Shown one piece after another: positions 18,006 to 25,319 of a stretch of 64,000 nt of DNA (position 1 is the first letter of the stretch; the number at the start of each line of letters is the position of its first letter). Both the position numbers and the translations under genes were made by a program. This DNA comes from JBBDWK01 sp040902885 (lineage in GTDB: Bacteria; Acidobacteriota; Terriglobia; Bryobacterales; Bryobacteraceae), in assembly GCA_040902885.1 (NCBI GenBank), contig JBBDWK010000092.1, positions 17,955 to 81,954 on the forward strand, in the 5' to 3' direction. The notes beneath the pieces are model-generated. The model ran no database searches. It was not told the DNA's origin and saw nothing but the letters and a program-made list of their open reading frames with translations.

Positions 18006-18097
18006 CGGAATGGATGGCGGCACTGGTTGGAATCCTCTTTACACTGTGGCTGTATTATGCCGAAAAAATGGAAAGGCCGCAAGCGCGGGCCATGGCC

Positions 18098-19366
18098 CTA
18101 CTGGCCGGGCTTGCCGAGGGGAAATGCGCGCATTTCTCCAGTGGGAATTTCCATACGTTCTTCGGTTCGCCAAAAACTGGGACCGGGTGCGTACCCGCGA
18201 TCCAGAAAGAAGACCTTCGCCACGCCATCGATGCGGCACGTGCCCGCCACTTCCTTGGGGTTAGGGTTCAGGCATTCGAAGCCAAGCTCCTGAAGATCCT
18301 CCACGGCACTCCCAGGCGGCAATTCGACTGTTGTGCGCACCCAGCCGTCCCTTGAGATAGCGTAATCGGCACCGCCCAGATGCGAGCTGTGCCATACCTT
18401 CCCTTTCCCCGTCCGCACCCATACTGCCATCGCCGAGTGCCGGTTACTGAGCAAGGCATCGACGTACAGGTAATGGCGCGGGTCGCCGATCTTCTGGCCG
18501 TCGACGGCGCCGAAGGGGCGTACCTTGTTCTCGCGCTCGAGTTCCTGCGCCATCACGCGCCAGGTCACCGGATGCTCGTCCATCACGTGTTCGCGCGAAT
18601 GCCGGCTCAAATCAACCTCGACCGGAGCCAGGTGATAACGAACGGGCGACTCCCCCTCGGCCGACACCATGTTGTTTTGCGTCGAGGGAATCAGCAGCGG
18701 ATGTAGTCCTTCGCGGCGGCCTTCGAAGGCGACCTCCTTGTGGTCGCGCGACTGAATAGTCGCGCCGCCTTTCTCGTCCAGCCAGACCTTATAGATGTAC
18801 TCGATATCCGTGGTCCGTCCCCAGCGGGCCATCAGCGCACGGGTGGATGTGCCGCCGTCTTCGTTCGAAAAGACGACCGTGTACTGCAACAGCGGCCGGT
18901 TGTCTTCCATGAGGCGCTCGCAGTAGAGGAGCAGGGGAATGTCGCTGAAGCCGCCTACCGTGTTGGCCCGGGCGAAAAGGATGGGGCTGTGGGCGACCAC
19001 ATCGTATTCGGCGGAGCTTCGCGGCACGTCGCGAAAGCGGGCGGCATGAACCGCGAAGCTGGAACCGGCGGCGGAGTGTTTCGCGCCACGGGTCACCTCG
19101 AGCCGGTGGTCCCCCGCCGCAAGCATTCCGAGCCCGACGGAATATGTGTGACGGGACTCGCCGGCGAAGAGCATGACGTGGCGGCTCGGACGGCCGTCGA
19201 CGGAAAGCAGCGCCATCGCGGCTTCGTGCCCCGGCTTGCTCCACAATGAGCCCGGCGAGGACATCTCGAGATTCACGATCGCTTCGGCCGGCTGGGGGAG
19301 GCGAAACGAGAAGGTCTCGGCGTGCGCCATTCCGGCGAGCGCAAACAGGAGAACAGGCAAGCGCAT
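18098..19366 (-). CDS. Secreted protein of unknown function
   Basis: A protein of 422 residues with a clear signal peptide ending at AHA (residue 16). The mature part looks beta-rich, with repeated aromatic and charged strands (for example LLQYTVVFSNEDGGTSTRAL and TDIEYIYKVWLDEKGG), and there is no transmembrane helix after the signal. I recognise no catalytic motif. It begins 8 bp after the SDR oxidoreductase stop, so the two form an operon. A role in processing an extracellular carbohydrate or similar substrate is possible, but that is only a guess from context. Confidence 0.7.
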   Translation of the reverse strand: MRLPVLLFALAGMAHAETFSFRLPQPAEAIVNLEMSSPGSLWSKPGHEAAMALLSVDGRPSRHVMLFAGESRHTYSVGLGMLAAGDHRLEVTRGAKHSAAGSSFAVHAARFRDVPRSSAEYDVVAHSPILFARANTVGGFSDIPLLLYCERLMEDNRPLLQYTVVFSNEDGGTSTRALMARWGRTTDIEYIYKVWLDEKGGATIQSRDHKEVAFEGRREGLHPLLIPSTQNNMVSAEGESPVRYHLAPVEVDLSRHSREHVMDEHPVTWRVMAQELERENKVRPFGAVDGQKIGDPRHYLYVDALLSNRHSAMAVWVRTGKGKVWHSSHLGGADYAISRDGWVRTTVELPPGSAVEDLQELGFECLNPNPKEVAGTCRIDGVAKVFFLDRGYAPGPSFWRTEERMEIPTGEMRAFPLGKPGQ

Positions 19367-19374
19367 GCCGTCCC

Positions 19375-20202
19375 TCAGGAGCGCAAGCCGCCCGAACAGA
19401 TCAGGACTTCACCCGAGACGTAATCGGAAAGTGGAGAGCAGAAGAAGAGAACTGCGCCGGCGGCCTCTTGCGGCGTACCCGGGCGGCCGAGCGGGCATGC
19501 GGCCCGGACGGCTTCGAGCGCCTTCGGCTGCACGCCCACGGCAATCTTGCGGCCCTGCACTTCGATCACGGCGGCCCCGCTGAGCGGCTGTGTCAGACGC
19601 GTTTCAACGATCCCGAATCCGACGCAGTTGACATTCACGTTATAGCGCCCCCACTCCTTGGCCAGCGTCTTGGTAAGGCCGATCACCCCGGCTTTGCCCG
19701 ACGAATATCCCGACTGCCCTGCGTTGCCATCGGTTCCGGAAACGGACGTAATATTGACCACCTTCCGCATCACACGGCGGCCTTCGGCGGCCTCGCGCTT
19801 GGCAGTCTCGCGAATCCATCCCGAAGCGGCGCGAAGCATGCGGAACGGCGCCTTGAGATGGATATCGAGCATGGCCTGAAACTGCTCGTCGCCGGTCTTC
19901 TGGATGACGTTGTCCCAGGTGTAGCCGGCGTTGTTGACGATGATATCGATGGCGCCGAACTGAGCGAGGGCGGCATCGACGAGCTGCTGGGGGAACTCTG
20001 GCTGCGTGACATCGCCTGGGAGGGAAGCGGCGCGCCCGCCAGCGGCCTGGATGGCGCCCGCGGTTTCGGCGGCAGGGCCGGAGTCCAGGTCGTTGACCAT
20101 GACGGCGGCCCCCCACGCGGCAAGCTCCTCGGCAATCGCGCGGCCGATACCACGGCCCGCGCCGGTTACTATGGCAACTTTCGATTCAAGACGGAACGGC
20201 AT
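19375..20202 (-). CDS. Short-chain dehydrogenase/reductase (FabG-like)
   Basis: A classical SDR of 275 residues in the cytosol. It shows the NAD(P)-binding TGAGRGIG (about residues 13-20), D-V in GDVTQPEF, the structural NNAG, the catalytic Ser in ITSVSG, and Y-x-x-x-K as YSSGK. The Asp in VNDLDSG after beta-strand 2 favours NAD(H). Members reduce or oxidise many alcohol and ketone substrates; the specific one is unknown. The frame is open to 20337, but the conserved N-terminus begins at the ATG 20202. It is first in a two-gene run with the secreted protein. Confidence 0.9.
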   Translation of the reverse strand: MPFRLESKVAIVTGAGRGIGRAIAEELAAWGAAVMVNDLDSGPAAETAGAIQAAGGRAASLPGDVTQPEFPQQLVDAALAQFGAIDIIVNNAGYTWDNVIQKTGDEQFQAMLDIHLKAPFRMLRAASGWIRETAKREAAEGRRVMRKVVNITSVSGTDGNAGQSGYSSGKAGVIGLTKTLAKEWGRYNVNVNCVGFGIVETRLTQPLSGAAVIEVQGRKIAVGVQPKALEAVRAACPLGRPGTPQEAAGAVLFFCSPLSDYVSGEVLICSGGLRS

Positions 20203-20275
20203 GCCTTTCCGCACGATAACATGCCGGGATGGCGGGAAAGTCGATGACGATTTCACTGACCGCGTTCGATGCCGA

Positions 20276-21124
20276 TCACGACTTATGTTGATGGGCGTGA
20301 ACTTCGCGCTCCAGTTCTTCAGCGAACAGTTCGGCATCGCTTTCGCGGACGAACTCCTTCTGGCCGGGCATCTTGTTCAAAATGTTCTGAGCCTTCACGA
20401 AGGTGCTCTGAAGCAGGTTGTCCTGCGGTTCCCCCAACAACAAGTGGATCTTGAAGCGTTCGCTGCTGTCGTTTAGACTGGCTGCCCGGCCCACCCAACG
20501 GTTTGCCTTGTCCAGAATCGAACCCGCATCTACCATATCGAACGAAACGGGTTCGTAGACGTGCCAGATTTCGTTCTTCCATGCCCGCTGGAATTCATAG
20601 TCATAGCTCGGCGCCACGATGCGCTTGGGGGAAAGGTGCGGCGTAACGTGCCTCTTCTCCAACGGCTCCCTGAAAACCCGCCAGACATCCTCATTGTCTC
20701 GTCGAGTATCGCCGGGCCGGGCGGCGTAGCGCTCGACGTACCGATCAAACAGTTCGGCCAACGTTTTATCCAGATCGGAAGAAAGCCCGACGCCCGCCGG
20801 ACTGGAGAACTGAACCGAACTATCGTCCGGCGGCAGAACTCTGGCAAGAAGTTGCTCAATTGCCCGGCCCGGTTCAAACGGAAGCTCCCCCGGTAGGGTT
20901 TCGCCGACCGCGTTCACTTGTTCTTGAATATACCGCGTCAGTTGCCGGAACCGGTTGCCGTCAATCCTGGTGAACAGCTGCGTGATACGCGCGTAATGCG
21001 TGGTGCAGATGGCACGGAGGAACCGGGCTTCGTGAGAGTACACGGCCACACCGATGTTGACAAATTCCTGTGTCACAGGATCGTGGATGTACCGCAAAAT
21101 ACTGAAACTGTACGGCGTTCTCAT
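20276..21124 (-). CDS. DUF3037-family protein, partner of HipA-like kinase
   Basis: A cytosolic protein of 282 residues without membrane segments. The N-terminal part (about residues 1-110) has the DUF3037 pattern YSFSILRYIHDPVTQEFVNI, followed by a helical region containing DLDKTLAELFDRYVERY. The biochemical role of DUF3037 is not established. Its ATG overlaps the stop of the HipA-like kinase gene by 4 bp (21121-21124), so the two proteins are translationally coupled and probably act together. A longer frame to 21181 exists, but it would overlap the kinase far more. Confidence 0.8.
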   Translation of the reverse strand: MRTPYSFSILRYIHDPVTQEFVNIGVAVYSHEARFLRAICTTHYARITQLFTRIDGNRFRQLTRYIQEQVNAVGETLPGELPFEPGRAIEQLLARVLPPDDSSVQFSSPAGVGLSSDLDKTLAELFDRYVERYAARPGDTRRDNEDVWRVFREPLEKRHVTPHLSPKRIVAPSYDYEFQRAWKNEIWHVYEPVSFDMVDAGSILDKANRWVGRAASLNDSSERFKIHLLLGEPQDNLLQSTFVKAQNILNKMPGQKEFVRESDAELFAEELEREVHAHQHKS

Positions 21125-21906
21125 GCAAGCCTCCTTCGTATCTCTTCGGCGAACTGCGACGACCGTCCGGCCACCGTGCACAGGTGGCGCTCAATCTTCG
21201 ACAAGCTACCATTCTTCCACTCGGGCGGAACATCCGCCACGATCCGCGGCAGCACGATATCCGGCAAAGCCGCAAGTGACGCCGTGAACGCCGCCAGGTC
21301 AACTTCCTTCGACTTTAGGCGTTTGAAGAAGACGTGATCGGCCAAGTAGCGGTGACCGCCCAACAGCCACGGCGATTCTGCCGGAAGGATGTCTTCCACA
21401 AAAGAGAATGCTAGTTCGTGATCGAAGACAACGATCTGGTCGCCCCGGCTAAACAGGTTTGGATTGTTGAATCGGCGATCCGGGTTTTGAATCAACGCGT
21501 CAAACGCGAAGATGGAAACCGCCGTTTGCCACATCGCATCAGGGATAGCTCTATCCACCGGCCATGTGGTCACATCGCTCAACTGCCTCGATCCGAAGTT
21601 CAGACCAATGCTCTTCTTCATGCGATCAGCCTTCGCTGGGTGCATGGCAGCGACCAAGCCAGCGAAGGCTTCGTCGGTGGACACGAAGGCGGGCGGCGGC
21701 ACGGCAATACCGAAGTAACTAGCGATTTGGGACGCAACCAACTCGCAAACCAACGCCGCCGGCCCACGTTCCATCCCTCCGCGCAACTTCACGACAAACT
21801 CACCGGCGTGCTGTCCCGCCTGATCGTCGCAGCCACACAGCGCCGGGGAACTCCGACCTGCGCCCATGAAGCGATGGAACTGTACGGCCTGAACGGTTTG
21901 GATCAT
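21121..21906 (-). CDS. HipA-like Ser/Thr kinase-fold protein
   Basis: A protein of 261 residues in the compact HipA-like family. The kinase catalytic region reads ALIQNPDRRFNNPNLF (catalytic Asp and Asn) followed by QIVVFDHELAF (metal-binding Asp). An upstream FVVKLRGG carries the likely ATP-binding Lys. Full-length HipA is about 440 residues and phosphorylates GltX; this form lacks the HipA N-terminal subdomain. ATG at 21906 is preceded by AGGAA at good spacing; the frame stays open to 22332, but that part shows no family similarity. No HipB-type helix-turn-helix gene is next to it. Confidence 0.8.
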   Translation of the reverse strand: MIQTVQAVQFHRFMGAGRSSPALCGCDDQAGQHAGEFVVKLRGGMERGPAALVCELVASQIASYFGIAVPPPAFVSTDEAFAGLVAAMHPAKADRMKKSIGLNFGSRQLSDVTTWPVDRAIPDAMWQTAVSIFAFDALIQNPDRRFNNPNLFSRGDQIVVFDHELAFSFVEDILPAESPWLLGGHRYLADHVFFKRLKSKEVDLAAFTASLAALPDIVLPRIVADVPPEWKNGSLSKIERHLCTVAGRSSQFAEEIRRRLA

Positions 21907-22094
21907 GGATTCCTGCCGCGACACGAACACGGCTTTCTGTTTTGTGAACTTCCAGTGTCCCAGAATGCGCGCCTGAAAATCGATCCGTCCGCATGTTAAA
22001 TAAACAAGGGGATGACCGAGAGGCACGTCTATTGTCCCGAACCGATTGCGAAAATGGAGCCGCCGAATCGTACGAACCTCTTGGAGAGCAAAGA

Positions 22095-22220
22095 ATGAAG
22101 GTCCGCTATTCGGCAGACAATGACCTGCGCAACGCAATCGTTCGAGGTGCCGTTCGCCAGGAGCCGGAGGTGGATTTGCGAAGCGCGCAGTCTGCACGCC
22201 TGGACGGCGTGCCGATTCAG
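22095..22220 (+). pseudogene. Truncated DUF5615 (PIN-like toxin family) gene
   Basis: From the ATG at 22095, preceded by GGAGAG, about 41 codons match the N-terminus of DUF5615 PIN-like proteins: MKVRYSADNDLRNAIVRGAV, then a segment ending SAQSARLDG. After this the family similarity stops abruptly, and the conserved D-P-E and T-H-D motifs of the nuclease core are missing; the frame runs on to a stop at 22296-22298 with unrelated sequence. In intact systems this toxin usually sits beside a DUF433 antitoxin, which is absent here. I read it as a gene cut by a deletion or rearrangement. Confidence 0.55.
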
Positions 22221-22345
22221 ATGTGTTATTGCCCAGTTTTGTGGGACATTTTCGTACGCCCCACGTGGAAAAACAAGAACAGCGATGAAACTTTGTGACC
22301 AGCTGGAGCGGCGCGGGACACTCCGGATCCATCAGTGGCTAGAGC

Positions 22346-22431
22346 CGGTCAGCGAACGCAGCGGGGGCTCACTTGCGATATCTGCTGACGCGAGCCGGCC
22401 TGACGGCCGGCCGCGGATCGGTCAGCGAACG
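22346..22431. repeat. Direct repeats flanking a perfect GC hairpin
   Basis: CGGTCAGCGAACG occurs at 22346-22358 and again at 22419-22431. Between them lies GCCGGCC-TGAC-GGCCGGC (22394-22411), a perfect 7-bp stem with a 4-base loop. The arrangement could be a mobile-element end or a terminator region, but I see no transposase. Confidence 0.55.
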
Positions 22432-22510
22432 GACGTGTGGGTGACTGGACGTTGTTTCACCCCGGCAATGCAGAATGATTCTCGATTAGCTATTGGCCTC
22501 CCGCGATCGT

Positions 22511-23134
22511 TCAGTTCTTCCGGCTTGCTTTGTAGAAGACATAGTTGGCAGTGTATGGCACAAACACTGTGTCGCCGACGTTCCTTGCTTCGCTACATCC
22601 GGTTGATGGCATGACGCCTCCGGTAGTATCAACCCGCTGGAGGAACGTGGCCGGAGTGAGAATAGCCCCACCCGTCGGACCTTTCCGCGATCCCACCGCT
22701 TGAAGCAGCAACCATGGAATCGCACCCGGAGCGACAAACGCCGGATCGGTTGATGAGGCGATTGCTTTGGCCCACACCGTGCTCGTGTCGAGGGAGCTCT
22801 GCCAAGCCGCTCGATGCGTGCCGCCCTCCGACGGATTGGCGCTTAGATAGTGGGTTGTGATTTGCTGGCGGATCTCCCCGTTAAACCATTTGAAGGTGAG
22901 GAACAGGGTGGCCTGCGGGCCGATGAACCTCCAGGAGTAGCCGGAAGTTGAGGCGATACAGATATAGTTCTGCGTACCTTCCGCGTAACCCTTGAGAAAG
23001 GCAGTGTTCCCTGCCGGTACCTGAATGGCAGATGGCACGTTTGGCGCCGGCAGCTCCCCAAACTGATTCTGAGCCATCGCTGGGACGATGGCGATCATGC
23101 TGGCCGTGACCAGGTTGCGCAAGTAATTAGTCAT
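22511..23134 (-). CDS. Secreted DUF3455-family protein
   Basis: A protein of 207 residues with a signal peptide ending at AMAQ (about residue 21). The mature part matches DUF3455: VPSAIQVPAGNTAFLKGYAE near the start, an aromatic strand region YSWRFIGPQATLF, THYLSANPSEGGTHRAAWQS, and a C-terminal TGC...VPYTANYVFYK segment. The family's function is unknown. The ATG at 23134 is preceded by AAGGAG with 7-base spacing. Its leader is an inverted near-copy of the leader of the divergent PAP2 gene, so the two are probably co-regulated. Confidence 0.85.
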   Translation of the reverse strand: MTNYLRNLVTASMIAIVPAMAQNQFGELPAPNVPSAIQVPAGNTAFLKGYAEGTQNYICIASTSGYSWRFIGPQATLFLTFKWFNGEIRQQITTHYLSANPSEGGTHRAAWQSSLDTSTVWAKAIASSTDPAFVAPGAIPWLLLQAVGSRKGPTGGAILTPATFLQRVDTTGGVMPSTGCSEARNVGDTVFVPYTANYVFYKASRKN

Positions 23135-23304
23135 AACGTTCTCCTTTCGCGGCCTCGGCCGCTTCCACCGAGTAAGGCGTGCTTTCCTTCCGAAACTGCT
23201 AAGTCGCACTCCAGCAAATGCCCGAGGGCGGTTAGCAGTTCCCGCCTGGGATCGCGCCTTACCGGATGAACGCGGCTGAGGCCGCGACAAGGAGACCAAC
23301 CATG
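23132..23304. promoter_or_regulatory. Start-codon-to-start-codon inverted repeat in a divergent intergenic region
   Basis: The whole region between two divergent start codons is an imperfect palindrome centred near 23217. The central arms AACTGCTAA (23194-23202) and TTAGCAGTT (23232-23240) match perfectly. Further out, TAAGGCG/CGCCTTA, a hairpin GCGGCCGAGGCCGC (near-copy GCGGCTGAGGCCGC on the other side) and the AAGGAG ribosome sites also correspond. Each transcript would thus carry a GC hairpin a few bases ahead of its ribosome site. Confidence 0.8.
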
Positions 23305-24669
23305 AGTGGATCGAAACAACTGCCGGTCTGGACCGTGTTGGGCCTGACCCTATGCGCATGCAACGCTGCAATGGCCCAATCCGGGACAATTGAGCCAAGC
23401 GCAGGCAACTGGAAGACGTTCGCGATTTCATCGGCCAAAGACTTCCGGGTGCCTCCCCCTCCCGATGAAGCGGCGACGCGGCACGAGATCGCCTGGCTAA
23501 AGGCAGTCTCGTCCGAAACGGATCCACGGATCGCGGAGCAAGTCCGGTTCTGGGATGCCGGCGCCCCCGCCTACCGCTGGATCGATCTCCTGGTCAACCG
23601 CCAAACGGGCGGCCAGCCGCTGACAGCTTTCCCGCACCGAGTATTCACCTACGTCGCTATGGCCATGCATGACGCTACGGTTGCCGCCTGGGAATCGAAG
23701 TACTTCTACAACCGGCCCAGGCCCAGCGAAGTGGATGGCACTCTGCGTCCTCGCCTGGCCGTGCCCAACAGCCCTTCGTATCCGTCTGAACACGCTGCTG
23801 CCGCGGGCGCCGCCGCGGCAGTGCTCGCGGCGCTATTGCCGTCGGAGGCGACAGCCTTCCAGAGATTGGCCGAGGAAGCCGCGCGCTCCCGGCTCTACGC
23901 CGGATTGCAGTATCCTAGCGACTACTTCGCAGGCCTCGAACTCGGCCGCAGGGTGGCGGAGAAGGTCCTGGAACGCGCTCGGATCGATGGGTCCGATGCC
24001 ATTCGGACAGGCGCCGTTCCGACCGGCCCCTGCACGTGGACGGGAACCAACCCGGGCAACGCGACGATGCCGAACTGGCGGCCGATTCTTCTCAGCTCGC
24101 CCAGCGAGTTCCGCTCCGCGCCTCCCCCAGGTTGCGAGTCCGCGGTTGTCCGCGCGGAGACCGATGCTGTCAAGAACTTTCCACGCAACTTTGCTACCAA
24201 CTGAAAAGCGTTTTACTACCAGACGGCAGGAGGCAGCTTCACGGATTTCCATGTGCTTCTCAGCCGACTCTTGTTCGAGGACCATCTCGATCAGAACCCC
24301 CCGCGCGCAGCCCGCGCCTATGCATTGCTGGCGGCTATCCTTTACGACACGTGGATTGCAAGCAACGATTCGAAATACGCTTATTGGTACCTGCGTCCCC
24401 ATCAGTTGGACTCCGGCATCACGCCGCTGTTCCCCGTGCCCAACTTTCCTTCGTATCCCTCCAACCATTCGGCGCTCTCCACCGCCCGGACGGAACTGCT
24501 GGCGTACCTGTTCCCGGATCGCAAGGATTCCTTGCAAGCTTTGGGAAAGGAAGCGGGCAACTCGCGCATCTGGGCGGGCATTCACTATGAAATGGACGAT
24601 CAAGCGGGCGTGGCTATGGGCAAAGCCGTGGCCCAGAAATTCATCGCCTGGGCGGAAGGGGACCGTTAG
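23302..24669 (+). pseudogene. Double-PAP2 (vanadium-haloperoxidase-like) protein, split by an in-frame TGA
   Basis: The frame from ATG 23302 (AAGGAG 7 bases upstream; signal peptide ending AMAQ) stops at TGA 24202-24204 after 300 residues. It then continues in the same frame to 24669, with similarity uninterrupted (FATN, stop, KAFYYQTAGG). Each half carries a PAP2 core. The first has KYFYNRPRP, PSYPSEH and SRLYAGLQYPSD, where the expected third-motif His is Gln. The second has KYAYWYLRP, PSYPSNH and SRIWAGIHYEMDD with the His present. PAP2 enzymes are acid phosphatases or haloperoxidases. Without read-through only the half with the altered motif is made. Confidence 0.75.
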
Positions 24670-24740
24670 AGCAGATGGTGTCCGGATCGTAGCCGGTCGC
24701 CGAGAGCCATGTCATGATAGGTTTAATTTCCAACCTCGGC

Positions 24741-25319
24741 ATGACGAACGCGTCACAGGCTAACATCACACAGCTCCTGGTCGCATGGGGCAAGGGCGAT
24801 CGGCAGGCTCTTGAAGCCCTCACACCCCGCGTGCAGCAGGAGCTCCATCGTTTGGCCGTCCACTACATGGCGGGGGAGCGTCCCGGTCACATGCTGCAGG
24901 CCACGGCTCTGGTGAACGAAGTCTACCTGAAGCTGGTGGATTGGGAGGGTGTCCAATGGTCGGACCGGGCGCACTTTTTCGGCATCGCCGCCAGCATGAT
25001 GCGGCGCGTGCTGGTGGATTACGCCCGGTCGAGCGGCCGCGCCAAGCGCGGCGGAAATGCGATCCAAGTGTCACTTTCACAGGTTGACGATGCACCGCTG
25101 CCGCCCGGCGCCGATCTGATCGCCATCGACGACGTCCTGAAGGATCTGGAGCGAATCGCGCCACGGCAAAGCAAAGTCATCGAGCTTCGCTATTTCGGGG
25201 GCCTCAGTCTGGAGGAGACAGCCGAAGCCATGACTGTTTCCGTGGGTACTGTGCGGCGCGACTGGAGTCTGGCGCGGGCTTGGCTGTTTCGCGAACTCAG
25301 CCGGAAAGGCGCCTCATGA
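24741..25319 (+). CDS. ECF sigma factor of the TIGR02999 type
   Basis: A protein of 192 residues of the ECF subgroup common in Acidobacteria and Planctomycetes. Region 2 has QATALVNEVYLKLV and DRAHFFGIAASMMRRVLVDY. Region 4 has ELRYFGGLSLEETAEAMTVS and the recognition helix VGTVRRDWSLARAWL. A start nine codons earlier (24714) is possible; the shorter one matches the family N-terminus (ITQLLVAWGKGD). Its stop overlaps the kinase start by 4 bp (ATGA), so sigma factor and kinase are made together. No anti-sigma gene is adjacent, so the kinase is the likely regulator. Confidence 0.9.
   Translation: MTNASQANITQLLVAWGKGDRQALEALTPRVQQELHRLAVHYMAGERPGHMLQATALVNEVYLKLVDWEGVQWSDRAHFFGIAASMMRRVLVDYARSSGRAKRGGNAIQVSLSQVDDAPLPPGADLIAIDDVLKDLERIAPRQSKVIELRYFGGLSLEETAEAMTVSVGTVRRDWSLARAWLFRELSRKGAS

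Larger units (their letters stand above)
21907..22510. other. Gene-poor scar between the HipA-like kinase and DUF3455 genes
   Basis: About 600 bp with no intact gene I can defend. It holds a truncated DUF5615 relic at 22095-22220, a perfect 7-bp hairpin at 22394-22411, and a pair of 13-bp direct repeats. This is the only large non-coding block in the first half of the window and looks like a site of past rearrangement. Confidence 0.6.

Noticed and set aside
21907..22332. N-terminal extension of the HipA-like kinase to 22332
   Set aside because: The extra 142 codons have no family similarity and cover the DUF5615 relic; the ATG at 21906 has a good ribosome site.
22226..22500. Insertion-sequence end in the gene-poor scar
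   Set aside because: Repeats and a hairpin exist, but there is no transposase, no matched terminal inverted repeats and no target duplication.
24202..24240. Selenocysteine at the in-frame TGA of the PAP2 gene
   Set aside because: No convincing SECIS-type hairpin follows the TGA, and PAP2 proteins are not known selenoproteins.
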